The notes under the pieces are model-generated. The model was not told the DNA's origin. It saw nothing but the letters and a program-made list of their open reading frames with translations, and searched no databases. The translations under genes and the position numbers were made by a program. A stretch of DNA of 64,000 nucleotides from Craspedostauros australis (Eukaryota > Bacillariophyta > Bacillariophyceae > Mastogloiales > Achnanthaceae). Numbering within the stretch: the first letter of the stretch is position 1; each line of letters opens with the position of its first letter. The DNA lies in assembly GCA_026770025.1 (NCBI GenBank), contig JAMXDE010000016.1, positions 248,001-312,000 on the forward strand. Reading direction: 5' to 3'. Below are positions 40,228 through 51,900 of the stretch, one piece after another.

Positions 40228-41702
40228 GGTGCGATAGCTGCAGGCGGAGCTGAGCGAGCTGCGCTGTACTATGGTGCACTATGTAGTGCGCGGGGTTCGT
40301 GTGTGGGCGAACGGTGCCAACGCGATGTGCGCGGACGTGGACGGTCTGCGACCAATGGCCTATCGTGCGTGGCACTGCACTCTGTCCTCCGTCCTTTGTC
40401 TTCTGTCGACCTGTTTGGGTGCTTGTGCAGACTCCTTCTCGTGGGCAACTCTGCTGTCCCTTGGTGCTGAATCACCGAAATTGAGAACGATCTTTGACAG
40501 CGAAGCGCGCGTGGGTCAAGAGGCGAGCACAAGCAAAGCACGAAGAACAAAGGGAGACTCGCGCTTCTGTTTTTGGGGTGAGTCTCCTTCCGTTGGAAGA
40601 TGCGTCAGCGGACGATGGTGGTGCCCCTGCCGCTGTGTCTCTGTCTTTATCTCGCAGGCCGCAGCAGGCAACGCAGTGATCGCAGGTGCCTGCTTGGCGT
40701 GTCCGCGACTCTGCTTGCGATTGTATCCGTGGCTGTATCTGTGGCTGTGTCTGTGTTTCAGATGTGATCAAAGCTGTGGATGGACGGATTGGGCAAGGAT
40801 CGAGCAGGCCCCAAGAGCACAGGTGGGTATCGTGCTTCTGGTCTCTCTCTCTCTCTAGAGGCCCCAAGTCCAACCCTCGATCTCTTGGTCTCTATCGGTC
40901 TCTCTATCTGCTTTGTCTTCTGCCAACGTTTGAGAATGTCTGGCGATCGACACAACACATAAGTTGTTGTGATTCATGCACAGTCTCTGTCTTCTCTGTG
41001 CCTGTTCTTGCTGCTGCTGCTGCTGCTGTTGCTGTTGCCTCTCAACAGTGCCGTCGTTGCCAGTCACTGCGCCACCACAGCACGAGTCCCCGCACTGCGC
41101 TCTTACGCGCCCTTCTGCTCCCACCTCCTGTTCCTCGTCTTTGTTGCTGTTTCGTCACGATGCTTCGTGTTGTCGCTGCCCAGTACAGCAACACAACGTT
41201 CGCTTGCCATGACCACGACGACACAAACCTCGTGGGACTTTTCTCGTTCGGTGGACGGGCGGATAGACAGACAGACGTGGTGTTTGGTTTGGCGGTCGAA
41301 GGAGGGACTTTTGATCATTCGAGTCGACTATTCAGCTGCGTGACGTCCAGGTGGAACCAATCAAGAAAGCGCAACTCACGCAACATCAACACCGACAAGA
41401 AAATCGCACACGCACAATCACAACGTATCGGATCGTGCAACACACGACAACGCTACGCAACCATCATCACAAAATAGAGTTCAGTGCCGAAGCCGATCTT
41501 CCTTTGCGCAAACGAAGCCAACCAAGGCCGATCGATCACAACCTCCATCCCACTCACAAACAGTAGTCGCAATCACAAACAGTAGTCGCAATCACAAATA
41601 TTATATTATAACAACACAAGAAGCGAAGCAAGCAAGATTCACACAGACGAATAGACAGAGCAACTTTGCGTCTCTCCATCCAACATCCAACAGCAAGCCA
41701 CA
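40228..41702. other. Divergent promoter region, BRE1 / rubredoxin-tail gene
   Basis: 1.5 kb between two outward starts. Includes a CTCTCTCTCTCTC run near 40845-40858, CTG-rich DNA at 41010-41040 and an AC-rich leader over the last 350 bases. A 19-bp direct repeat is listed separately. + frames of about 195-263 codons are Cys-rich or start upstream of no known motif; I see no gene. Confidence 0.55.
41554..41591. repeat. 19-bp direct repeat, two copies
   Basis: TCACAAACAGTAGTCGCAA twice head to tail, plus a partial third copy (TCACAAA), about 110 bp before the start codon of the rubredoxin-tail gene. Confidence 0.93.
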
Positions 41703-43699
41703 ATGAGAAAATCGAGCGCTGCCGTCGTCCTGTTCATGGCCGCCGCTGCCATCCACGATGATGCCAACCGCGTCGGAGTGGAGGCCTTCGCGCCAGCCGC
41801 CTTCACCGCCACGTCCCAGCGGCAGATGGTGCAGCAGCGTGTCGGTCTCTTCATGTCGCAACAGCAGCAGCAAGGGGGCGAGGCGTTCGATCTCAATGAA
41901 TTCGACTACCTCCTCGGCGAGGGAAACTTCGACGGATCGCAGCAGAAGCCTGCATTCACCCCCACCCCCTCCAGACGTCAGATCCTCGTCGGCGGTGCGG
42001 GCTCCAAGCAGGTCCTCCTCGCCAGCACGGCCGCCGCCAGCCCCGACAACATGGAGGATTACAACGCCATCGTCGGAGACGCAGACACCGACGCCGCCAC
42101 GCCCGATGCGGATCCCTACGCCGACATGGGCCTCGCCGAGGTCAAGGCGCAGGCCCAGCGCCTGGCGAATCCCAACCAGGGAACCTTCTCGGAGAACATG
42201 GAGGCCCGTCTGCGCAAGATGGACCTGCAGGATGTCATCGGCACCTTCATCCTGCCATCCATCCTGGTCTTTGCCGGTTCGCGATGGGTCTTCAACCGCG
42301 CCGCCGAGCGCGCCACGGCATCCCTCGACACCACTCTCGACAGCTTCGCCAGCGAGATGGTGCACCACGATGGCAACGATGACGAGATGAGGTTATGCTT
42401 CAACACGTACAGCAAGAAGCTCATGTTTTTGGGACCCAAGAAGGCAGAGGTCATGCTCAAGCGGTACTTGCAGCTCTACGCCAAGAAGAAGACCGTCTCG
42501 CCACAGGCAATCAAGTGGGTTCAGCATGCATTCATGCGCCATTGCATCGTTGTATTCGTCAACTATTTCTTTTCAATGAAGCCTGTGCGTGTATCAATGG
42601 TCGCTTTGGGCACAGCATTCTCTCACATTCTCTCCACTTTCCTCCTTGCTCTGCACATCATTCTCATTCCCATCACTGCCATTCATCCATTCATTGTACC
42701 GATCAAAATGATGAATCGATGACGACGACAACGCGCAACGCCCCAACTCAACTCAATATCACCACAGATCCCTCTCCACAGTCTTCAGCCTCTTCGACCT
42801 CTCCGAAGAACGCGCAGCCCAAATCCTCGTCTCGCTGTGCCGTGCCCTCGGCGGAGAGAAGATTTCCAGCTCCGGCAAGCTCCTCTTCCTCGGATCCCGC
42901 ATCCTGCAAAGTTCAGAGGGTTTGGCCGCCCTGGAGCCGATCAAGGACATGATCAAGGCCACCTACAGAGAACAGACGGTGGCGGAAACACTTGTCGAGA
43001 CTTCCCAGCAGTAAGTGCACACGCGTCATGATGCTTGATGCGTGCTCTGTGTGATACTTGCGCACAAATTTCGTGGACAATTCATCTCATCCTGCAATTC
43101 GCTGTCTCATCCATTCTTCTTGCTTCTGCCTTTGTCAATGTTACTGTTACTGTCACGGGACATTCAATGCGGTCGTGTACAAACACGTTGGCATGCGCTC
43201 GTGTGTGTTCGCATGTGTATGATTCTGATCTACTCCACACAACTGTATTTGCAATTGCAGGGCCATGGGTGAGGCAGCCTACAGAGCCACCATCCAGGCA
43301 GCTGGACACGACCAGACATCGTTGACCCCAGGTTGGAAGGTGCTTGGTTTGGATGAAGAGACCGCCACGGCCATCTTCGAAGAGGAGGCCAAGACCGGCT
43401 TCAAGTCCATGAGAGAGATCATGTACGGAGGACAGTCGCAGAAGTACGATGCCAAGGGAAATCCAATCACCAAGGAAGGAGAGCTCAAGGACCCAGAAAA
43501 CGCCATCGGCCAGGACGAGGGTGGAAATGGAAGCGACGACAACGAAGTCACCAGCAACGTGTACGAATGCGGCGAGTGCGGATTCACGCTGTTCATTGCC
43601 AAGGGTCGCGAGGACAAGTTCTACGGAGAGGGATTCAAGTGTCCCGAATGCGGTGCCACCAAGGATAAGTTCAATGCACGTGATTTGGACGATGAGTAA
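41703..43699 (+). CDS. Plastid-targeted membrane protein with C-terminal rubredoxin-like domain (three exons)
   Basis: Model: exons 41703-42514, 42768-43010 and 43261-43699; introns 253 and 250 bp, both phase 2, GT-AG; 497 residues. It begins MRKSSAAVVLFMAAAA with VEAFAPAAF at about residues 26-34, the signal-peptide plus Ala-Phe plastid leader. A hydrophobic helix IGTFILPSILVFAGSRWVF lies at about 180-198. A helical middle (KLMFLGPKKAEVMLKRYLQL; SLFDLSEERAAQILVSLCRA) carries on across exon 2. The end is a double CxxC module: VYECGECGFTLFIAKGR and GEGFKCPECGATKDKFN, like rubredoxin, binding one Fe or Zn. Plastid membrane rubredoxins (RBD1, ENH1) help assemble or protect photosystem II; this protein is larger with a distinct middle domain. 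Similar to an uncharacterised algal plastid protein. Confidence 0.88.
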
Positions 43700-44320
43700 G
43701 CATTGGTAGACACGTACGCACAATACGCCGCGAACGTACGAACGTAACGGCCACAGCAACAACAGCTATGGTACATCAAGCACCAGCAATCGCACACACA
43801 CGCACACTCCAGAAGTAAACATGGGGTGTCTATAATCCTACCTGCAGACCATAAGGTTGTGACTGCACTGTAAATATAAATTGAACGAGAGAAGCATTAA
43901 TGGAACGACAGCGTACGAGTAGAATAGAGCACGGTCGCGCATGTAGAGCAACGTGGTCAACCACATCGCATTGATGATGAGACGAACGACAACCATCATA
44001 GTCGGAGCACGACACATACGTGCTTTCAATGTGCACATTGAAAGGCAACCAATGGATCTCGTGGCGAAGTACAAATACGTCTCGACTCCCATCGATGACT
44101 CCACTCATTCTTCTGCTAACTGTGATGCATTCCTTATTTGAGCTTACTCTACGAGTGCACATGCAATTGAGTGGCCAGGTCAGCTCAGGTCTCGTTAGCT
44201 GTGCATGCGCACACACATACGTGCGTATGCCCGAGCATTCTCAAGAGATGCGCCCGAGCCAGAACATGCATGCGCACCAAACTCGCTTCGTTTTCGCACC
44301 GACATGCACAGACCTCTACT
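43700..44320. other. Convergent intergenic region
   Basis: Between the rubredoxin-tail gene stop (+) and the VTT gene stop (-). Contains TACGAGTA at 43914-43921 followed by GAATAGAG. Short frames only. Confidence 0.6.
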
Positions 44321-45924
44321 CTAAGGAACATTCGCATCCTCATCATCCAACTCGTCGACGATCCTCGTCGCCGTATCCGCCAAGACCTTGATCAATCCCG
44401 ACAGCAACGCCAATCCGCCGACGTAGAAGTACCAAGGATACACCTCGCTGCCTTCCGTCGTGAGGGCCTTGCCCACGTAGCCCGTGTAGACGTAGGCCAT
44501 GGTACCCGGCGCAAAGCCCAGCAGCGTGCCCCAAAAGAAGGCGCTGAAGTTGATGGAGGATGCGCCGTAGAGGTAGTTGCTCAATGCGAAGGGAAAGACG
44601 GGACTCAACCGCAGCAGGAACATGAGCTTGAATCCCTCCTTGCCGATGGCCTTGTCGATCTTGGCGAATTTGGGAAAGTCCTGCAGGACGCCCTCGACGT
44701 AGTCCCGTAGTAGGGTGCGTCCGATGAGGAAGCTGATGGCCGCCGCGATGCTGGCGCTGACGAGGACGACGCCGGTGCCTTGGACGGGGCCGAAGAGGTA
44801 TCCGGCCGATGCTGTGAGAGGTATGGCCGGGATGGCCAGGATCTCTGCGATGGTGTATGCAACGCCGAAGTAGACGGCGCCCAGCGGGCCCATCGACGCC
44901 ACTGCATCGACCACTCGTTCCAGTGCCATGGTGGGGTCGTCCATGACGGTCTGCGCGGTTTGGATGACATCATTTGGGCTGCGTTTTGGGAAGGTACGAT
45001 GGAGAGCAAGTACAAGGACAAGTACATGTAGTGACAGATGTTGATGATGATGAGAAAAGAGGCGTGGGTGCGTATGGATGGTTCGGTGACACACGATCGC
45101 TGTGATCGGTTGTGCTTGCTACTGCTGTTGCAGTTGCTGCATTGCACACACTCATATACGCACAGCACATACTCATATACGCACAGCACATACTCATATA
45201 CGCACAGCACATACTCATATACGCACAGCACATACTCATATACGCACAGCACATACACAACATGCAACAGAACACAACATCATCCAACTCACCTGAGATC
45301 GAAGGAGTTGGCGAGAACCGCGACAGAACCCACGACGAAAGCACCCACCAAGGCCATGGGTGCTGCATTGCTGTTGCCATCTGCGTCAGCATCCACAACG
45401 TCCAGTGCTGCGACTTCCAGTTCCTTCTGTGTGCTGCGACTGCTGCTCTTCGGTATGCCCACCCTTCGGTTTTGCAGGTAGTCATTCTTGTTCGTCATGA
45501 TTGAAGAAGATGACGATGCAGATGATGACGATGCGTCTGATTCAGCAGCATCCAGAGTGGCATCATCCGACATCCATGCCAGCGACGGCTTGCTCCACGC
45601 TGTGGTGGAGGTCTTCCTCTGATCATTCCCGCTATTGCCATTGATACTACCGGTGTTCTTGGTGGTAGATTTCGAAACGGCGGTCTGCCTCTGACCCCAG
45701 CCTTGCAGCGCCGTCGTCCTTCTGCCTTGCCATTGTCGTGCATTTGCGGATGGTGATAATGCAAAGGACGAGGATTGAGGGCAGTTGACAACTGGTGTCT
45801 GTCTTGGCATCACCGTTGACGTTGACGTTGACACCCACCCCAGAACGCAACCGCCGTTGTTCGGTGTCATGGACAGCAAACCTGCTGAAGACAGCACGCA
45901 GAACGCAATTGAGTATTGCCTCAT
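44321..45924 (-). CDS. VTT/DedA-family (SNARE-associated) membrane protein (two exons)
   Basis: Model: exon 1 45924-45293, exon 2 44978-44321, 314-bp phase-2 GT-AG intron, 429 residues. Exon 1 encodes a hydrophobic start (YSIAFCVLSSAGLLSM), a long disordered Ser/Thr-rich linker and a membrane segment APMALVGAFVVGSVAVLAN just before the splice. Exon 2 carries the VTT domain: VYFGVAYTIAEILAIPAIPL, SAGYLFGPVQGTGVVLVSAS, IAAAISFLIGRTL, then FLLRLSPVFPFALSNYLYGA and FFWGTLLGFAPGTMAYVYTG. The FGxxxG/GR pattern and the RxSPxxPF loop are VTT hallmarks. Family members include TMEM41B/VMP1 lipid scramblases and bacterial DedA transporters. Location is uncertain: the leader could be secretory or plastid. 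Phospholipid handling is the family expectation. Confidence 0.88.
45145..45249. repeat. 21-bp minisatellite, five tandem copies, in VTT gene intron
   Basis: Five 21-bp units with core CTCATATACGCACAG; copies 2-5 are identical and copy 1 has one change. The unit is a multiple of three, so all six frames stay open and give repeated peptides; splicing removes it. A partial sixth copy follows. Confidence 0.97.
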
Positions 45925-47327
45925 CTCGTTGGCGACGTTGTGCTGTGCAAGAGATGAATGAGAGGACTGGCGCGAAGAAATGCTCTATTGGTGCTTTGAC
46001 AATGGTCAACTCTTCCTCTCTGACTTTGCTTGCTTGTTTGCTTGCTTGTTTGGATGGATGGATGGATGGATGGATGAAGATTGTGATCACGACAACAGTT
46101 CCCTTTCTCTCCTCTTCACTGTTCTGTTTCTGCCTTGTAGTTGTGCTTGTGCTTTTGTTGTGCTTGTGCTTGTTCTATTCGTTATTCTTCTTCTCCTGTT
46201 TGGATTTGGGGTCGGCACTTGGGTGTGGCTGACAGAGGTTGAAGCAAGAGGCGACGCCCTCACCCAACCAGCGACAGGTGGATGTTCACGAACGTATCTC
46301 TTCATTCTTCTTTCTTCTTTTGCTTCGATTCTGTGTTTGTTTTTTCGTGTTGACGTCTGACGCGTGGACAGTTGCTGTCATTCCCCAACCAGTTTCATTG
46401 GATGAAACTGCGCTCAGCTATGTCATCATGATGTCACGATGACGTCGAGGCAAGCTGGGCGATACGAACAACCATATTTATCCGTGATTATTTCTCCGAA
46501 GGATAAAAACACACAATTTCTAATAGGCAGGTACTGTGTCTGTCATCCATCCGGTATGTTCTGTTTCGACACGTAGAGACTATTTCTGCCCATGTTTTTA
46601 ATCGGAGATGTCGACTGTCCCTGACTTCACGGACAAGCCGTGGTTTGCGCTTCTACCTGGATTTGCGGTGGCTCTCGTTCCAGCCAGAAGACGGAGGACA
46701 ACGACACATAGCCTCCGTATCAGGTTCTGAGATAGATCCAACTGATTCGCATCGAAGCCTCAGGAACGTCGTCTTTGACATAATTGGCCTTCATAAGAGT
46801 CCGTGATTGACAGAAATGCTGTTATGTCGTTCATGTACGTGTGGGGGGATCATTGCGAAATCTCTCAGCGTGCCCGTGATCGTAAAACGAAGAGGGAGAT
46901 CACGATTTTGGGCAAGATGAGAAACAGAACGGTGTGTAGTACTTGGATCCATGGTGTCCGAAGACTGGTGGTGCATGACATTTGCATGGTCCATGCGGTT
47001 TGATGGCAGGGCCAACCAACACCGGGAACGAACACAGGAACAAGATGAAGCAACCAGGGAAGGCAGAGTGCGGAGGTGGTCGCAACGCGGTGAGGTCCCA
47101 TCCTCACTCATCCGCACCCTCACAAAAGCAGCAGCACGCCAACAAAACGCATCGCGATACAGAGAACGTTACGAAACACTCATACCATACGATTGCCTAC
47201 CACCATCAGCTTTCGTATATTACCACATTATATTATTATACAATAGAATAGAATACAATAGTATAATATTATATATCCTATCATAGTATAATAATACATA
47301 CGAACACATACGAATACAACAAGCACC
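45925..47327. other. Divergent promoter region, VTT gene / small unknown gene
   Basis: 1.4 kb with no gene seen. CTTG and TGGA repeats lie at 46026-46076 (sense-strand CAAG/TCCA in the VTT leader). A 7-bp inverted repeat, TTTATCC (46477) and GGATAAA (46501), spans a 17-bp loop. The last 300 bp before 47328 are A/C-rich and end in an AT-rich TATAATATTATATATCC stretch. Confidence 0.55.
46051..46076. repeat. TGGA tetranucleotide microsatellite
   Basis: Six TGGA units in the leader region of the VTT gene, next to CTTG repeats. Confidence 0.93.
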
Positions 47328-47720
47328 ATGGCAGACACAACAGAAACATCCTCACAGTCGACGCCGCCGATGGGCAGCCCGCAATCCATCCTCAAGAAAT
47401 CCAAGCGCACCAAGAGAGATCAAAGCATCACCCTCGGCAGCCTCATGGAGGATGCTCCCCTGAGAGATGATCCAGGCAAACCGGTGCGAGGCTCCGTCCA
47501 CACACGCGACTCGTTGCGCAATCTACGCAAGTCCATCGCCATGAAGAAGGAGATGGCCAAGGCGGGGATCAAGTTCAGCGACGACATCGACGTCATGCGC
47601 ATCTCCTTCATGAGCAACTCGGTGGCGGACAAGTGCTTTTGGACGGATGAAGAGCTGGCGGACTTTCGGCATCAGGCCTTCATGGAGGAGTGTGGTTTGA
47701 ATGCCGCAGATTTTGATTAG
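47328..47720 (+). CDS. Small conserved-looking hypothetical protein
   Basis: 130 residues, ATG at 47328 (GCACCATGG). Polar N-terminus with QSILKKSKRTKRDQS, then LRNLRKSIAMKKEMAKAG, IKFSDDIDVMRISFM and CFWTDEELADFRHQAFMEEC ending GLNAADFD. The FSDDID...FWT[DE]EELxxFRxxAFMEE combination looks like a short linear domain that I associate with diatom-restricted proteins, but I cannot name a family or role. It follows an AC-rich leader. No targeting signal; probably cytosolic or nuclear (basic patch KKSKRTKR). Confidence 0.72.
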   Translation: MADTTETSSQSTPPMGSPQSILKKSKRTKRDQSITLGSLMEDAPLRDDPGKPVRGSVHTRDSLRNLRKSIAMKKEMAKAGIKFSDDIDVMRISFMSNSVADKCFWTDEELADFRHQAFMEECGLNAADFD

Positions 47721-48966
47721 ACCAGACTCGACTTGACTATCGGCAGACCATGACACAGCACAACAAGCAGAGTGCAGGAAATGGGAGAGAACTATTTCAT
47801 GACATGATAACAAAGAGAGAGAGAGAGACATAGACACAGAGACCAGGGCTCGTGACGGCCACGAGGAGCAGCGAAGCACATGACGACAATGGCAGAGTAC
47901 GACTATGGTACGGTACAAGTCGCAATCATGGCGATAGAACCCACAAAACCTCCATACGACCTGCTCTCGAGACTCCACCATCAGTTCATCCACAACGCAC
48001 ACAAACGTCTGCAAGAACATCGAGGCGCTCTTCATGCCTTCCGGTCCGTCGAACTTTGTCTCCACCATCATTTTTGCTGCGTTCAAGCCACACAGCGGAC
48101 AAATCAAACCGACATGCAACGCCATCAGTATCCGCGTGCGCACGTCACTTCCCATGGCGACATGTCTCAATGCATATATCGGGAGCAATGATAAACACAA
48201 AAACAGAACACAACACAACACCATACATGCCCGCACTCGTTGCACTCTTCATCCGTATTACATAATGCATGCCTACATTGCAACAGGATGCCCTGCTCCA
48301 TCTTTTGTGCGCGACGCAATTGATGCATCTGCTCTCTGTACCTAGTAGAGTAGTCGTACCAAACTCATTCATTCAGCCCCACCCTCTGTCGTGCGGCGCA
48401 TGTCGTGTTGTGAGCGTGTACATGAGCGTGAGTGTGGAACGATTGAAACCATCAGCATGTGCTGTCATGGTCTCCGCATCTGCGGCGATCGACCATACGC
48501 CTCTGTGGCATTGGGGAGTAACCAAACATCACCATCTCACATCCATGGATCGGTGGTGCTGCAAAAGACGGGGATGGTCGGCAGGTGCGAGTGATTCCGA
48601 TACAGTCGACTCTGCTCCGGCATGTCATGCCATACAAATGCATCATATAACGCATCAGACCTCCTGAATGTACGAGGATGGCACAAGTAATCCACTCTTT
48701 GGTACTCCGTACAGCCACCCTCTCTCACTCCTCTCTTGTAGCGCTGCATACACCATAGTGCTACGAATGTCGCTCCTATGTTCTCGTATTCTATTCTATG
48801 TAACTACGAGTATCTGCTCCACCATACGAGTGTGCATACAGTACGCCTACAAACAGCTGCTACTGCTGCTGCCATGAGATGAAGCCTAAAAAAGGTGTTT
48901 GTGCTAGACTAGATTGTAAGTGATGATGCGCACTCATGCGTGCCTACAGTTGCCCACATGCGTGCC
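47721..48966. other. Convergent intergenic region
   Basis: Between the small unknown gene (+) and the Hsp110 stop (-). A (GA)n run lies near 47813-47827; TACGAGTA at 48805-48812. At 47860-48200 open frames exist on both strands (for example minus 47523-48245, + 47880-48191), but each runs into another frame without a visible splice and none shows a known motif. A decayed or unrecognised small gene here cannot be excluded. Confidence 0.45.
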
Positions 48967-51900
48967 TTACTCGACGTCCATGTTTTCAGCCGGTGGATCC
49001 GCCGCAGGAGCATCCCCCTCTTCTGGCTTGGCATCTTCAGTGTCCATTGGCTGGGCATCCTCTGCTGGCTTCTCCTCCTTCTTCGCTTCCTCCTTTGGCT
49101 CTTCCTTCTTCTTTGGCACTGGCTTGTGCATCACGGGACTGCACAAGTTGGTGAGCTCGATGTTCTTGTTGTTGATGTCGACGACCTTGAAGGCCGGATC
49201 GGCGTTGGCGGCCAGCGATCCCTGCTTGTCCAGCATCTCGTACACCCAGCTCGACACCTCGTCGCACTTGGCGTGGCACTTGGTGAACTCCTCATCGGTG
49301 ATGTGGGCGTACTTCTCGTCACCCTGAGCGTTTGAGAACCACGTCTTGTACTTCTCGATGTTCTGCTGCAGCGCCGTGGTGGCTGCTGGGCGGGCCTTGG
49401 CCTCCGAAGCACGCATCTCGGATGGGCCACCCAGAGCCTTCAGCTCGCCGAGCTTCTCTGCGTAAACCTTCTTGGTGGCATCGAATCCATCTTCGTACAG
49501 CCAGTTCTCAATCTCGGTGTTCTTGGCGAGGAAGGCCTCCTTCTCTGCGGATGTGGCGTAGCCTCCCAGCTGGGATTCCGACGAGATCTTGTCACGCATG
49601 TCGTAGATGTACGACTCCAGCTCGTTGCGCATGTCGGCGGTTTCCTTGACGACTCTATCATTGTTGGCCATGGCAACTTCCTGCTCGTTTGCCTTGGTCA
49701 TCTCCTCCTGGCTCCAGTCCATTGGTCTGGTGAGGGTGTATTCGAGGTTCGTTCTCTTGACCTTGACCTTTTTCTTCTCTTCCGCTGGCTTCTCGCCTTC
49801 GGGGGCCTTGGCCTCTTCCTTGCCTGCCTCTGCTGGCTTGGCCTCCTCCTCGATCTCCTCAACCATCTGCGCGGAGCTGAGGCTGATGATGCCGTGGATG
49901 TCCTGCTTGACGTTGACGCGGACCTTCTTGGCCTCATCCGTCGGTGCCTTGATGTCGAAGGAGACGATATCTCTTGGGGCGCTGGCGGGCATGCCGAATG
50001 CTGTGGCGCCATCATCGTAGCTCGCCTTGACGGTGAATGCTCCCTTTCGACGGAGCGTGACGCGTCTGACGATGGGGAAGTTGAGGCCGCGGTCGAACAT
50101 GATGACCGAGTTGGTTGGCTCGCCAGATCCCTCGCTCTTGGCGGCGGCCTTCTCCGCTTCGTCTTCCTCCCAGGCCAGCTTAACTGGTGTTGGCTGGCAC
50201 TCGACGATTTCGTATGGAAGGACCTTGAATCGTGGAGAGAGGATGGCGGACTGCAAGGCGGCTCCGCGGGCCACGGCCTCGTCGGCGTTCATGGTGGTGG
50301 AGAGGGTGGTTCCCAAAATCTCCTGCAGCTTTCTCTTGACGCATCCGATACGGGTGGATCCTCCGACGATCTCGACGGAAGACAGGTCGCTCGCGCTCAA
50401 TTTGGCCTCAGCCAAGGCTGCCTTGACGGGTGCTTCGAGTCTGGCGAGCAATGGTTCGCACAGCTTCTCGTACTCCGAGGATGTGACCTTGGTGTTGAAA
50501 TCGAGGTCGTCCATCAAGCATTCGAGGTTGATGGAAGCCTCCTTGACTCCCTGCGGCGAAAGCGTCTTCTTGGCCTTCTCGGCGGCCTTGTAGATCTTGA
50601 GCACGACCTTTGGGCGCTCCATTGGGTTGCCAGAGAGCTTCTTGGAGTACTTCTCCACGAACTTGGCGGCGACGCTCTCCGAGATGACCTTGTCGAAATC
50701 ACGACCTCCCAAGTAGGCATCGCAATGGCAGGACTTGACGGAGAGCTTGCCTGGCTCGAATGCGGCGATGGAGACGGTGTAGGCGGATGCGCCCATGTCG
50801 ATGAACATGACGTTGGTTGGGTCCTCCTTGGTAAATTCCTTGCGGATGTCCTTGAAGATTCCGTAGGCCAGCGCGGTGGCTGTGCTCTCGTGCATGAGTC
50901 TCTGCACGCCGGTGATTCCAGCAATTTCGCAGCCGCTGAGCAGGGCCCGTCGCTGGGCGTCGTTGTAGTAGGATGGGATGGCGATGACCCAGTCCTGCGG
51001 GAAGAGCTCCTTGACGGATTTGGCGTCGGTGGTGCCCGCGGTTGCTGCCGCCTTCTCGGCCGCGATAATTCCCATGTGGTGAAGCATCATACCGCAGACG
51101 GCCTCGACTGGAACGACGGTCTCCTCGTGGTTGTACGTGACCTTGACTCCGACGGAGGCTGGGCCTCCGAGCTTGTGCTCGACGGGAACGCAGGTGAATG
51201 GAACTGTCTTGAGCTCCTCCTGCGCGCGTGGATCATCAAATGCCAGACCCACAAGTCGCTTCATGTGCTTGATTGTGTTTTTGTAGTTGGAGGAGGCGCT
51301 CATGGCGGCCTGCTCTCCCACCTTTCGTGCGTCTCCGAATGCAACCATGGATCTGCTCGTGCACAATTGTGATACAGCATAACATGACGGAATGAGAAAG
51401 TACGGCCATGATCGCATTTGTTGTTGGTGGTGGTTGGCAGCAATGGGTTGTTGGGACCACATGATGATACCGATTGCATTTCCGTTTGGATGAATTGGTT
51501 CATCATTTCATTCATTCATCCATTCGTTCATTTGGTTGGGTTGGATTGAGGTGAATTGATTGACAAGATGGTTTGAATCGTCGCCACAGCCCATCGTTGG
51601 TGTATCCATTGATCGATTGATCGATTGGCGGAGAGTGATGGATGAACGTGCCATCGATTTGAGACCGTTGGATGATTTCCAAAATCCGCATCGTCAACAA
51701 ATGTTTTCCCAAATTGTCACAGCGCCGGACATTCCCATTGTCGTCGTCAGTAGCGGAGTAGCATTGTTGAAGGATGGTGGGTATGGAAGCGTCCGTGTAC
51801 ATGCTTGGCCGTACAGGCATGTGTGTCATTCAGAAGGAGATTGGATTGATTTAAAAGTTTGAAAGCGAGGAGTGGTGAGCGGTGGTGTGATGAATAGTGC

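Noticed and set aside
42768-42782. Alternative acceptor CCACAG at 42781 for the rubredoxin-tail gene
   Set aside because: It breaks the frame with exon 1; the acceptor at 42767 keeps phase 2 and the conserved helical reading.
44605-45485. Minus and plus frames with VLCVYEY or THSTYSY peptide repeats
   Set aside because: They are translations of the 21-bp intronic minisatellite; splicing of the VTT gene removes it.
47523-48245. 240-codon minus frame overlapping the small unknown gene
   Set aside because: Overlaps a better + strand gene, Cys/Leu-rich, no motif; kept only as a note in the intergenic entry.
49894-51372. 492-codon + strand open frame
   Set aside because: Antisense shadow of the Hsp110 gene.
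51301-51462. Hsp110 start at the ORF ATG/GTG near 51462
   Set aside because: It lies in the intron; the true first exon at 52145-52251 gives the conserved Hsp110 N-terminus in exact splice phase.
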